The translations under genes were made by a program, and so were the position numbers. From positions 30,854-94,853 of the forward strand of contig NZ_PCOT01000014.1 in the NCBI RefSeq assembly GCF_002979415.1: a stretch of DNA of 64,000 nucleotides, given 5' to 3'. The notes below the pieces were generated by a model. That model did not search any database and was not told where the DNA came from. It worked only from the letters and a program-made list of their open reading frames with translations. This document shows positions 56,217 to 64,000 of this stretch, in pieces. Source of the DNA: Microbacterium sp. MYb72. GTDB lineage: Bacteria > Actinomycetota > Actinomycetes > Actinomycetales > Microbacteriaceae. Positions within the stretch are counted from its first letter, which is position 1, and every line of letters starts with the position of its first letter.

Positions 56217-56866
56217 CCGACCCCCTCCGCGTGCTCATCCTCGACGATGACTTCCGCGTCGGGCAGCTGCACCAGGGCATCGTCGACGAGCATCCCGGCT
56301 TCACGGTGACGGACACGGTGCGCTCGCTCGCCGAAGCCCGCGACAGCTTCCGCTCCTCCCGCCCCGACCTCCTGCTGGCGGACGTGTTCCTCCCGGACGG
56401 CGACGGCATCGCGCTCGTACGGGAATCAGGGCTGGATGCGATCCTCATCTCGGCAGCCGACGACGCCCCGACGGTGCGCCGCGCACTGAGATCGGGGGCG
56501 GTGGGCTACCTGAGGAAGCCGTTCGAGCGGCGCGCTCTCTCCGGCCTGCTCGATCGGTACGTCCGCTACCGCAACCTGCTCGCCGGCGACCGCGCGCTCC
56601 GCCAGGAGGACGTGGACAGAGCTCTGGCGATCCTGCACGGAGCCGGCGAGCCGGTGTCGCTGTCGCGGTCGGCGACCGAACAGCTCGTGCTCGCCGCTCT
56701 CGGCGACGGAGAGGCCTCCGCAGCCGAGGTCGGCGAGCGCGTCGGCATCTCGCGGGCGACGGCGCAACGGCATCTGGCGGCACTCGCCGCGAGGACCGTC
56801 GTGGAGGTGCGGCTCCGCTACGGCGCCACGGGGCGCCCCGAGCACCGGTACGCAGCGCGCACCTGA
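56213..56866 (+). CDS. Response regulator, CitB/DpiA-type
   Basis: The 217-residue regulator has a receiver domain (1-120) with the acidic pocket DDD (11-13), the phospho-acceptor D57 in LLLADVFLPDGDG, and the lysine in YLRKPF. The C-terminal part (about 150-217) has a helix-turn-helix ASAAEVGERVGISRATAQRHLAAL and a final GATGRPEHRY, typical of the CitB/DcuR subgroup. ATGA overlap couples it with the kinase. It likely activates the transporter gene and possibly its own operon on citrate. Confidence 0.93.
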   Translation: MTDPLRVLILDDDFRVGQLHQGIVDEHPGFTVTDTVRSLAEARDSFRSSRPDLLLADVFLPDGDGIALVRESGLDAILISAADDAPTVRRALRSGAVGYLRKPFERRALSGLLDRYVRYRNLLAGDRALRQEDVDRALAILHGAGEPVSLSRSATEQLVLAALGDGEASAAEVGERVGISRATAQRHLAALAARTVVEVRLRYGATGRPEHRYAART

Positions 56867-56888
56867 CGCCCAGGGCGGGCGCGCCCGC

Positions 56889-57968
56889 TCAGGATTCGGA
56901 GCCCACCGCGGCGAGGCGGGCCTCTTCATCGGCCTGGATGGCCGACTCGATGATCGGCTCGAGAGCGCCGTCCATCACCTGATCGAGGTTGTACGCCTTG
57001 AACCCGGTGCGGTGATCCGCGATCCGGTTCTCCGGGAAGTTGTACGTGCGGATGCGCTCGGAGCGGTCCATCGTGCGGATCTGCGACTTGCGGGCGTCGG
57101 ATGCCACGGCATCCAACTCCTCCTGCTGCTTGGCGAGCAGTCGGGCGCGGAGCACGCGCATCGCCGCCTCGCGGTTCTGCAGCTGCGACTTCTCGTTCTG
57201 CATCGACACGACGATGCCGGTCGGCACGTGCGTGATGCGGACGGCCGAGTCCGTGGTGTTCACCGACTGGCCACCGGGGCCGGACGAGCGGAACACGTCG
57301 ATCTTCAGATCGTTCTGATCGATCTGGATCTCCTCGGGCTCGTCGACCTCGGGGAACACGAGCACACCGGTCGTGGAGGTGTGGATGCGCCCCTGCGACT
57401 CGGTCGCCGGCACGCGCTGCACGCGGTGCACGCCGCCTTCGTACTTGAGGTGCGCCCAGACGCCCTGCGCCGGATCGGAGGACGAGCCCTTGATCGCGAC
57501 CTGGACGTCCTTGTAGCCGCCGAGGTCGGACTCGTTGCGCTCGAGCAGTTCGGTCTTCCAGCCCTTGGACGCGGCGTACTGCACGTACATCCGCAGCAGG
57601 TCTGCGGCGAACAGCGCGCTCTCCGCGCCGCCCTCCCCCGCCTTGATCTCCATGATCACGTCGCGGGCGTCGTCGGGGTCGCGCGGGATCAGCAGACGAC
57701 GCAGCTTCTCGTGCGCGGCCTGCAGCCCCTCCTCGAGGACGGGGACCTCCGCGGCGAACGTCTCGTCCTCGCGGGCGAACTCGCGCGCGGCGTCGAGGTC
57801 GTCGGATGCCGCGACCCATGCGTCATACGCCGCGACGATCCTCGACAGCTCCGCGTAGCGGCGGTTGACCCGCTTCGCGCGCGCAGCGTCGGCGTGCACC
57901 GCCGGGTCGGAGAGCTCCTCCTGCACCCGGCGATGCTCGTCGATCAGAGTCTGGACGGACTCGAACAC
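56889..57968 (-). CDS. prfA: Peptide chain release factor 1
   Basis: RF1 terminates translation at UAA and UAG. The 359-residue protein carries the PAT anticodon-like tripeptide region in domain 2 and the catalytic GGQ at about 231-233 ([20 protein letters not shown]); domains 1 and 4 are complete. The start is the ATG at 57966-57968. It is 11 bases after rho on the same strand. In mycobacteria rpmE sits between rho and prfA; here there is no room for it. Confidence 0.97.
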   Translation of the reverse strand: MFESVQTLIDEHRRVQEELSDPAVHADAARAKRVNRRYAELSRIVAAYDAWVAASDDLDAAREFAREDETFAAEVPVLEEGLQAAHEKLRRLLIPRDPDDARDVIMEIKAGEGGAESALFAADLLRMYVQYAASKGWKTELLERNESDLGGYKDVQVAIKGSSSDPAQGVWAHLKYEGGVHRVQRVPATESQGRIHTSTTGVLVFPEVDEPEEIQIDQNDLKIDVFRSSGPGGQSVNTTDSAVRITHVPTGIVVSMQNEKSQLQNREAAMRVLRARLLAKQQEELDAVASDARKSQIRTMDRSERIRTYNFPENRIADHRTGFKAYNLDQVMDGALEPIIESAIQADEEARLAAVGSES

Positions 57969-57979
57969 GGCGGCGATGC

Positions 57980-59902
57980 TCAGCGGATGTTGTTGTCGTG
58001 CCCGTGCGCACCCGACGGGAGCGTGGGGATCGACTTCTGCATCTGGACGAGGAACTCGACGTTCGAGTGCGTCTCCTTGAGCTTGCCCAGGACGACCTCG
58101 AGGGCCTGCTGCTGGTCGAGGCCGGCGAGGGCGCGACGCAGCTTCCAGGTGATCTTCACCTCGTCGGGAGAGAGGAGCATCTCCTCGCGGCGGGTGCTGG
58201 AGGCGTTCACGTCGACAGCGGGGAAGATCCGCTTGTCGGCGAGGGCGCGCGACAGACGCAGCTCGCTGTTGCCGGTGCCCTTGAACTCCTCGAAGATGAC
58301 CTCGTCCATCTTGGAGCCGGTCTCGACGAGCGCAGTCGCGAGGATCGTGAGGGATCCGCCGTTCTCGATGTTGCGCGCGGCGCCGAAGAAGCGCTTGGGC
58401 GGGTACAGCGCCGAGGCGTCGACACCGCCGGTCAGGACGCGACCGGAAGCCGGAGCCGCGAGGTTGTACGCACGGCCGAGACGGGTGATCGAGTCGAGGA
58501 GCACGACGACGTCGCGGCCCAGCTCGACGAGGCGCTTGGCGCGCTCGATGGCGAGCTCGGCGACCGTCGTGTGGTCTTCGGCGGGGCGGTCGAACGTCGA
58601 GGCGATGACCTCGCCCTTGACGGTGCGCTCCATGTCGGTGACCTCTTCGGGGCGCTCGTCGACGAGCACGACCATGAGGTGGACCTCGGGGTTGTTCTGC
58701 GCGATCGCGTTGGCGATCTGCTGCAGCACGATCGTCTTGCCCGCCTTGGGCGGCGCGACGATGAGGCCGCGCTGACCCTTGCCGATCGGCGCGACCAGGT
58801 CGATGATGCGCTGGGTCAGCTTCTCGGGGGCCGTCTCCAGACGCAGTCGCTCCTGCGGGTAGAGCGGGGTGAGCTTGCCGAACTCGACGCGGGTCGCCGC
58901 ATCGTCGATCGACAGGCCGTTGATCGAGTCTACCTTGACCAGCGCGTTGTACTTCTGGCGTCCCGGCTGCTCGCCCTCGCGCGGCTGCTTGATCGAGCCG
59001 ACGATCGCGTCGCCCTTGCGCAGGTTGTACTTCTTGACCTGGCCGAGCGAGACGTAGACGTCGCTGGGACCGGCGAGGTAGCCGGTGGTGCGCACGAAGG
59101 CGTAGTTGTCGAGCACATCGAGGATGCCGGCGATCGGGATGAGGACGTCATCCTCGCCGATCTCGGTCTCGAACTCGTCGGTCGGGGCGCCGTTGGTGCG
59201 GCGCTTGTTGCGCTGACGGTTGCGGCTGTTCGCCGAGCCCTGCTCGTCGTCGGCGGGAGCGCTCTGCTGCTGCGGCTCGTTCGCGCCCTGGGCGTTGCCG
59301 TTCTGGCCACGGCCACGGTTGCGGCTGCGGTTGCGGTTGCGGCCACGGCCGCCCTGCTCGTCGCCGCCGTCTGCGGCGTCGGCCGAGTCGGATCCCTGCG
59401 CCCCGTCGGCGGCCGGAGCGGCCTGCTTCTCGGCGGCGGGAGCGGCCTCAGCGGGTGCGGCCTCTGCCGGAGCGGCGTCGGCGGCGGGCGCCTCGGCGGT
59501 CTCCGCAGCGGGCTTCTTGGCACCGCGTCGGGCGCGGGTGGTGGTCTTCGCGGCGGGCGCCTCGGCATCCGCGGCGGCGGCCGGAGCCTCGGCAGCGGGT
59601 GCGGCGGCGGGAGCATCCGAGGCCGGAGCCTCGGTGGTCTCCGCGTCGGCCTTCTTCGCACGGCTGCGACGAGGGGCCTTCGCCTTGGGAGCGGCCTCTG
59701 CGGCGTCGGCCGCAGGCGCCTCGGAAGCGGCCGGAGCCTCAGCGGCGGCGGGTGCCTCCGCTGCGGACTTCTCGGCCTTCGCCGCGGCGGTCGCGGTGGT
59801 GGCCCTGCGCGGTGCGCGCTTGCGAGCCGGGGCGGCTGCAGCCGCCGGTGCCTCGGCGACGGGTGCCGCCTGGTCGTTCTGGGTCTCGGAGAAATTCTCC
59901 AC
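57980..59902 (-). CDS. rho: Transcription termination factor Rho with long disordered N-terminus
   Basis: Rho is the RNA-dependent ATPase that ends many transcripts. The 640-residue protein has its RNA-binding cold-shock domain at about 240-310 ([24 protein letters not shown]), the P-loop [15 protein letters not shown] (about 382-396), Walker [11 protein letters not shown], and the R-loop [16 protein letters not shown]. Residues 1-225 are an Ala/Pro/Glu-rich segment followed by an Arg/Asn/Gly-rich stretch ([17 protein letters not shown]), unlike compact E. coli Rho (419 residues) but like other actinobacterial Rho proteins. GTG (59900-59902) is preceded by GGGAG at 5 bases. A 178-base leader follows thrB. 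Confidence 0.97.
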   Translation of the reverse strand: MENFSETQNDQAAPVAEAPAAAAAPARKRAPRRATTATAAAKAEKSAAEAPAAAEAPAASEAPAADAAEAAPKAKAPRRSRAKKADAETTEAPASDAPAAAPAAEAPAAAADAEAPAAKTTTRARRGAKKPAAETAEAPAADAAPAEAAPAEAAPAAEKQAAPAADGAQGSDSADAADGGDEQGGRGRNRNRSRNRGRGQNGNAQGANEPQQQSAPADDEQGSANSRNRQRNKRRTNGAPTDEFETEIGEDDVLIPIAGILDVLDNYAFVRTTGYLAGPSDVYVSLGQVKKYNLRKGDAIVGSIKQPREGEQPGRQKYNALVKVDSINGLSIDDAATRVEFGKLTPLYPQERLRLETAPEKLTQRIIDLVAPIGKGQRGLIVAPPKAGKTIVLQQIANAIAQNNPEVHLMVVLVDERPEEVTDMERTVKGEVIASTFDRPAEDHTTVAELAIERAKRLVELGRDVVVLLDSITRLGRAYNLAAPASGRVLTGGVDASALYPPKRFFGAARNIENGGSLTILATALVETGSKMDEVIFEEFKGTGNSELRLSRALADKRIFPAVDVNASSTRREEMLLSPDEVKITWKLRRALAGLDQQQALEVVLGKLKETHSNVEFLVQMQKSIPTLPSGAHGHDNNIR

Positions 59903-60080
59903 GAGTACTCCCTCTTTGGTCTCGGAGACATGAGCGTCTCGCGCACAACGGGTGCTGCGCGCGATCGCACGGGCTGACGCTCGGCGCCGGCCGGCCTTGG
60001 CACCGGATGCTCAGATGAGCGGTGCCTGAAGGATTTGCGTGCGGGTCTTGCAGAGTTGCAATGGGGCCAGATTCACGCAG

Positions 60081-61010
60081 TTACGTGGAGCCCTCCGCTC
60101 GATCCCCCACTGTACCACCACGCACGTCGACCGCGAGCAGCAGCGCTTCCCACGGGGTGTCGGTGACGCGGTTGGCGAGTTCGACGGCGTCCTGGCGGCT
60201 GCCCGGTCCGTCGGCGAGCACGAGCACGCTGGGGCCTGCACCCGAGACCACGGCCGCGAACCCTGAGGCCCGCAGGGCCTGCACGAGCCGCTGGGTCTCC
60301 GGCATCGCCTCGGCGCGGTAGTCCTGGTGGAGCCTGTCTGCGGTGGCGTCGAGGAGGAGCTCGGGGCTCTGCATGAGCGCGGCGATGAGCAGCGCCGAGC
60401 GCGAGACGTTGAAGACCGCGTCCTCCGTCGACACCTGCGGCGGCTGCAGCGAGCGGGCCTTCGAGGTCGACATCGTGTACGAGGGCACCAGCACGAGCGG
60501 AGACACGCCGCGGTGCACGAGGAGCTTCTTGTGCTGCGGACCCCGCTCCCCCATCCAGGCGATCGTGAGGCCCCCGAAGAGCGCGGGCGCGACGTTGTCC
60601 GGATGCCCCTCGATCTCCGTGGCCAGGCGCAGCAGGTCGGCGTCGTCGATCTCGACGTCTCCGGCGAGCAGCCCCTTGGCTGCGAGGATGCCGGCGGTCA
60701 CCGCGGCGCCCGATGAGCCGAGTCCACGCCCGTGCGGCACGCCGTTCTCGGCGACGATGCGCAGTCCGGGCATCGGGCGCCCGAGGTCGGCGTAGACGTG
60801 CCGGATCGTGCGGACGATGAGGTTCGAGTCGTCGCGCGGGATCTCGGCGGCTCCCGATCCGCTGACCTCGATCTCGAGCTCGCCCGCGGGCAGCTCGGTC
60901 ACCAGCAGCGAGTCGTAGACGCTGAGCGCGAGACCGAGGGTGTCGAACCCCGGGCCGAGGTTGGCGCTGGTCGCCGGAACGGTGACCTCGACGGTGCGGC
61001 CGACGGGCAT
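60081..61010 (-). CDS. thrB: Homoserine kinase
   Basis: ThrB phosphorylates homoserine for threonine synthesis. The 309-residue GHMP-kinase protein has VPATSANLGPGFDTLGLAL (11-29), the phosphate-binding PHGRGLGSSGAAVTAGILAAK (about 92-112) and the C-terminal GAGPSVLVLAD motif (about 274-284). The ATG at 61008-61010 is two bases after the hom stop, so translation is coupled. In mycobacteria thrC lies between hom and thrB; it is absent here. Confidence 0.96.
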   Translation of the reverse strand: MPVGRTVEVTVPATSANLGPGFDTLGLALSVYDSLLVTELPAGELEIEVSGSGAAEIPRDDSNLIVRTIRHVYADLGRPMPGLRIVAENGVPHGRGLGSSGAAVTAGILAAKGLLAGDVEIDDADLLRLATEIEGHPDNVAPALFGGLTIAWMGERGPQHKKLLVHRGVSPLVLVPSYTMSTSKARSLQPPQVSTEDAVFNVSRSALLIAALMQSPELLLDATADRLHQDYRAEAMPETQRLVQALRASGFAAVVSGAGPSVLVLADGPGSRQDAVELANRVTDTPWEALLLAVDVRGGTVGDRAEGST

Positions 61011-61012
61011 CG

Positions 61013-62317
61013 TCACTCGCCTTCCACGCGCAGCACGGACACGACGCGCTCGACGACCGCGCTGCCGGCCAGAGCGTCGACGGTGGCGCTGAGAGCCTCC
61101 TCGGTGGCGCGGTGCGTGCCGATGATGAGGCGCGCCGTCGGCTCCGACTCCCCTTCGACCGTCTGCACGACCGTCGCGACAGAGACGCCGCCGTCGCTGA
61201 GGATGCCGGCGACAGTGGCCAGGACGCCCGCGGCATCCGCCACCTGCAGGGTGATCTGGTAGCGCGTGGTGACGTGGCCGATCGGGACGACGGGCAGGTT
61301 CGCCCTGGTCGATTCGCCGACGCCCACGCCGCCCGCGATGTGACGACGAGCAGCGGAGACCACGTCGCCGAGCACAGCGGATGCCGTCTGCACGCCGCCG
61401 GCGCCAGCGCCGTAGAACATCAGCGAGCCTGCGGCCTCGGCCTCGACGAACACGGCGTTGTTCGCGCCGTGCACGTTCGCGAGCGGGTGCGACTGCGGCA
61501 CCAGGGCCGGGTAGACGCGCACCGAGATCGACTCGGCGCCGTTCGCCTCGATGCGCTCGCATACCGCGAGCAGCTTGATGACGAACCCGGCGGCCCTGGC
61601 CTCCTCGATCATCGAGGCGGTGATGGAGGTGATGCCCTCACGGTGCACGGCCTCCAGCGGGACGGCCGTGTGGAACGCGAGGCTGGCGAGGATCGCCGCC
61701 TTCTGCGCGGCGTCGTACCCCTCGACGTCGGCGGTCGGATCGGCCTCCGCGTAGCCGAGCCGCTGCGCGTCGGCGAGGACGTCGCCGAAGTCGGCGCCCT
61801 CGGTGTCCATGCGGTCGAGGATGTAGTTCGTCGTGCCGTTGACGATGCCCATGATGCGCACGACGCGGTCGCCCGCGAGGGAGTCGCGCAGGGGGCGGAT
61901 GATGGGGATCGCTCCGGCGGCGGCGGCCTCGTAGTAGACGGAGGCGCCCACCCGATCGGCGGCCTCGAAGAGCTCGGGTCCGTGCGTCGCGAGCAGCGCC
62001 TTGTTGGCGGTGACCACGTCGGCGCCGGAGCCGATCGCCTGGAGGATGTTCGTGCGCGCCGGCTCGATGCCGCCGATGAGCTCGATCACGATGTCAGAGC
62101 CGAGGATGAGCGACTCCGCGTCGGTCGTGAACAGCTCCTTGGGCAGGTCGACGTCGCGAGGGGCGTCGAGATTGCGCACGGCGATGCCGGCGAGCTCGAG
62201 CTCGGCGCCCGCGCGGTCTGCGAGCTCGTCGCCGTGACGCAGCAGCAGCGCCGCGACCTGGGACCCTACGGCTCCGGCGCCCAGAAGCGCCACCCGAAGT
62301 CGTCTGTACTCTGTCAT
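61013..62317 (-). CDS. hom: Homoserine dehydrogenase
   Basis: Hom reduces aspartate semialdehyde to homoserine, the branch point for threonine and methionine. The 434-residue protein has the NAD(P)-binding GAGAVGSQVAALLLRHG (14-30), ANKALLATHG (about 106), the catalytic-domain signature GIVNGTTNYILDRM and the lysine-bearing ... DVEGYDAAQKAAILASLAF. A C-terminal ACT domain (about 345-434) gives feedback control by threonine. The start is the ATG at 62315-62317 with AGGAG 9 bases upstream. A short upstream reading frame ends on its start codon. Confidence 0.96.
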   Translation of the reverse strand: MTEYRRLRVALLGAGAVGSQVAALLLRHGDELADRAGAELELAGIAVRNLDAPRDVDLPKELFTTDAESLILGSDIVIELIGGIEPARTNILQAIGSGADVVTANKALLATHGPELFEAADRVGASVYYEAAAAGAIPIIRPLRDSLAGDRVVRIMGIVNGTTNYILDRMDTEGADFGDVLADAQRLGYAEADPTADVEGYDAAQKAAILASLAFHTAVPLEAVHREGITSITASMIEEARAAGFVIKLLAVCERIEANGAESISVRVYPALVPQSHPLANVHGANNAVFVEAEAAGSLMFYGAGAGGVQTASAVLGDVVSAARRHIAGGVGVGESTRANLPVVPIGHVTTRYQITLQVADAAGVLATVAGILSDGGVSVATVVQTVEGESEPTARLIIGTHRATEEALSATVDALAGSAVVERVVSVLRVEGE

Positions 62318-62346
62318 TTCGCCGCTCCTGCGTCGCTGGTGGTCAT
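62314..62346 (-). CDS. Possible 10-residue upstream reading frame MTTSDAGAAK
   Basis: An ATG at 62344-62346 opens a ten-codon frame (MTTSDAGAAK) whose TGA overlaps the hom ATG as ATGA, and the hom ribosome-binding sequence AGGAG lies inside it. It has two neighbouring Thr codons. Its own start has only a weak GAAAG upstream. It could couple hom translation to leader translation, or be chance. No terminator follows it, so it is not a classical attenuator. Confidence 0.35.
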   Translation of the reverse strand: MTTSDAGAAK

Positions 62347-62380
62347 GGGTGTCTTTCAGAGGTGTCTCGCTCGCCGTCCG

Positions 62381-62402
62381 CCGTCGCGCGCCCGCGCGAC
62401 GG
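62381..62402 (-). terminator. Perfect GC-rich hairpin between lysA and hom
   Basis: CCGTCGCGCG (62381-62390) and CGCGCGACGG (62393-62402) are exact complements; an 8-bp stem with a 6-base loop is the likely fold. It starts 6 bases after the lysA stop on the minus strand and has no T-tract. It likely separates or attenuates lysA and hom expression. Confidence 0.6.
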
Positions 62403-62407
62403 GAGGA

Positions 62408-63832
62408 TCAGCGCTCGATTTCGATGTCGTCGGCGGAGGCCGGGTCGATCCCGGCATCCCGTGCCAGCACATCGGCGATGGTCTCGCCGCGGACGATGAT
62501 CTGCGCGCGGCCGTCGCGGACGGCGACGATCGGCGGGCGCGGCACATGGTTGTAGTTGCTCGCGAGCGACGCGCAGTAGGCGCCGGTCGCGGGAACCGCG
62601 AGCAGGTCTCCTGGCACGAGGTCGTCGGGGAGGTACTCGTGGTCGACGACGATGTCGCCGGACTCGCAGTGCTTGCCGACGACGCGGCTCAGCTGCGGGG
62701 CGCCGATCCCCGATCGAGAGGCCAGGCGGGCCGAGAACTGCGCGCCGTACAGCGCAGGGCGGGCGTTGTCGCTCATGCCGCCGTCGACGCTGATGTACCG
62801 GCGCACCGCACCGGACTCCAGCTCGACGTCCTTCGTGGTGCCGACCTCGTAGATCGTCACACCGGCGGTGCCGACGATCGCCCGACCGGGCTCGAAGGAC
62901 AGCGCGGGGATCTCGATGCCGCGAGCGGCGCACCCCTCGGCGACCGCCGCCACGATCTCTCCGGCGAGCGTCTCGATCGGGGTCGGGTCGTCGACCCGCG
63001 TGTACGCGATCCCGAAGCCGCCGCCCAGGTTCAGCTGCGGCACGGGCCCGCCCTCGAGCAGCGACGCGTGCAGTTCCAGCACACGGGATGCCGACTCGCG
63101 GAAACCGGCGACGCCGAAGATCTGCGAGCCGATGTGGCAGTGCAGTCCGGCGAACTCCAGCCCGCGGATCTCGCGGATGCGGGCGACAGCGGCCTCCGCC
63201 TCGGCGAGAGGGAATCCGAACTTCTGGTCTTCGTGAGCCGTGGCGAGGAAGTCGTGGGTCTCGGCGTGCACGCCGCTGATCACCCGCACGAACACCCGCT
63301 GCACGGCATCCGTCCGCGCCGTGATGGCTGCGAGGCGCTCGATCTCGATGGCGCTGTCGACGATGATCGATCCGACGCCGACCTCGACGGCGCGCTCGAG
63401 CTCGGCCGTGGACTTGTTGTTGCCGTGGAACCCGATGGACGCAGGAGCGACACCCGCCGCGAGCGCGACCTCGAGCTCCCCTCCGGTGCACACGTCGACG
63501 CGGAGTCCCTCGTCGACCACCCACCTGGCCACCGTCGTGCACAGGAAGGCCTTGCCCGCGTAGTACACCTGGGCGGTCGTGCCGTTCTCTCCGGCCGCGG
63601 CGTCGAAGGCGAGCCGGAACGCACGCGCACGGGAGCGCACCTCGTCCTCGTCGAGGACGAGCAGCGGGGTTCCGAACGTCCGGGCCAGTCCCGTCGCTGA
63701 CAGTCCGGCGATGGTGAGCGCTCCGTCGACGTCGCGGCGGGCCGATGACGGCCACACGGCGGGCACGAGGTCGTTCGCGTCGTCGGGGACGACGAGCCAC
63801 TCAGGGGCGAGCGAGTCGGCAGGGGAAAGCAC
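62408..63832 (-). CDS. lysA: Diaminopimelate decarboxylase
   Basis: LysA decarboxylates meso-DAP to L-lysine with PLP. The 474-residue protein has the PLP lysine K94 in VYYAGKAFL, GFHGNNKSTAEL, the HIGSQIFG motif, the phosphate-binding GGGFGIAY, the FEPGRAIVG motif and the dimer-interface catalytic cysteine in GKHCESGD. The start is GTG (63830-63832) with no clear Shine-Dalgarno sequence. The N-terminal 40 residues are an actinobacterial-type extension. Position before hom matches mycobacteria (Rv1293-Rv1294). Confidence 0.97.
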   Translation of the reverse strand: MLSPADSLAPEWLVVPDDANDLVPAVWPSSARRDVDGALTIAGLSATGLARTFGTPLLVLDEDEVRSRARAFRLAFDAAAGENGTTAQVYYAGKAFLCTTVARWVVDEGLRVDVCTGGELEVALAAGVAPASIGFHGNNKSTAELERAVEVGVGSIIVDSAIEIERLAAITARTDAVQRVFVRVISGVHAETHDFLATAHEDQKFGFPLAEAEAAVARIREIRGLEFAGLHCHIGSQIFGVAGFRESASRVLELHASLLEGGPVPQLNLGGGFGIAYTRVDDPTPIETLAGEIVAAVAEGCAARGIEIPALSFEPGRAIVGTAGVTIYEVGTTKDVELESGAVRRYISVDGGMSDNARPALYGAQFSARLASRSGIGAPQLSRVVGKHCESGDIVVDHEYLPDDLVPGDLLAVPATGAYCASLASNYNHVPRPPIVAVRDGRAQIIVRGETIADVLARDAGIDPASADDIEIER

Positions 63833-63981
63833 GGAGCACCAATCGTGGGATGGAGCGCGTCACGGGATGCGCGCGTCGAGTTGACCCGATTCTAAGGCAA
63901 GCCCCGGATCGCCTCCGTCACGGAGACGTGCCGAGTCAATCCCCTGCACCGACCGACCCGCGGCTCGTAGGGTGGGGCGTG

Positions 63982-64000
63982 ATGAGCACCGAACAGCACA
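63982..64000 (+). CDS. Possible start of a gene running off the right edge
   Basis: An ATG at 63982-63984 (or the GTG just before, 63979) opens a frame MSTEQH that reaches the window end. It lies 150 bases from the divergent lysA start. In mycobacteria argS precedes lysA on the same strand, so this may be a different gene; only six residues are visible and nothing can be assigned. Confidence 0.25.

Noticed and set aside
62314..62402. A classical threonine attenuator for hom
   Set aside because: Only two Thr codons, no Ile codons, and the hairpin lies before the mini-frame, so transcription termination cannot follow leader translation.

Overview
The window is a dense, high-GC stretch of chromosome with about 60 protein genes, mostly in tight head-to-tail operons. 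Gene content and order fit an actinobacterium of the family Microbacteriaceae, most likely Microbacterium or a close relative. That placement is inferred from synteny and protein character; no rRNA or taxon marker is present. The segment is essentially core chromosome. I see no prophage, insertion sequence, CRISPR array, tRNA or rRNA gene, and no gap between genes longer than about 300 bases.

Layout. 1-2026 (minus): ribF (cut by the window edge), two small membrane proteins and truB, coupled by overlapping stop and start codons. 2114-3013: mutY. 3033-9914 (minus): the nusA - ylxR - infB - rbfA translation/transcription cluster, followed by a large LuxR-type regulator; no rimP lies in its usual place before nusA. 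10104-13679: an amine-oxidase-like flavoenzyme, a LOG-family protein and a P1 peptidase. 13830-15916: an APC permease and a TetR regulator, with two matching palindromes in the peptidase/permease control region. 15968-22542: proS, a PEP-mutase-family enzyme, an RNB nuclease overlapping a nucleotidyltransferase, a NUDIX hydrolase, an AlaX editing protein and an NTF2-like protein.

22566-31452 holds the MEP isoprenoid cluster dxr / rip1 / ispG. It is interrupted by a fused anthranilate synthase with a complete tryptophan attenuator, a YcnI-type copper protein with a membrane partner, and a MurE-like ligase. 31490-40465 carries an FKBP lipoprotein, PlsC, OsmC, an asparaginase, an EccC-like FtsK/SpoIIIE ATPase behind a PP2C phosphatase, a DUF5684-like membrane protein and YaaA. 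40551-49852 (minus) is the full F-type ATP synthase operon atpBEFHAGDC, preceded by atpI, a WecA-type transferase and a Sua5/YrdC protein. 49894-57968 has prmC, cysK-cysE, a CitMHS citrate transporter with a divergent CitA/CitB-type two-component system, and prfA. 57980-63832 (minus) runs lysA - hom - thrB - rho.

The block lysA-hom-thrB-rho-prfA-prmC-sua5-wecA-atpI-atpBEFHAGDC matches the order known from Mycobacterium tuberculosis, with thrC and rpmE missing from their usual positions and sulfur and citrate genes inserted between prfA and prmC.

The best regulatory finds are the trp leader/attenuator (23814-23901), the paired TetR-type operators (13698-13711 and 13765-13778), a perfect 16-bp hairpin between infB and rbfA, and the atp operon terminator. 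The least conventional signal is a word, GGATGCC/GGCATCC, that recurs throughout the genes and is built from otherwise uncommon synonymous codons (GAT before GCC, GCA before TCC). It may be a DNA-level signal overlaid on coding sequence. I found no clear new multi-gene system; the EccC-like ATPase without visible ESX partners is the most open functional question.
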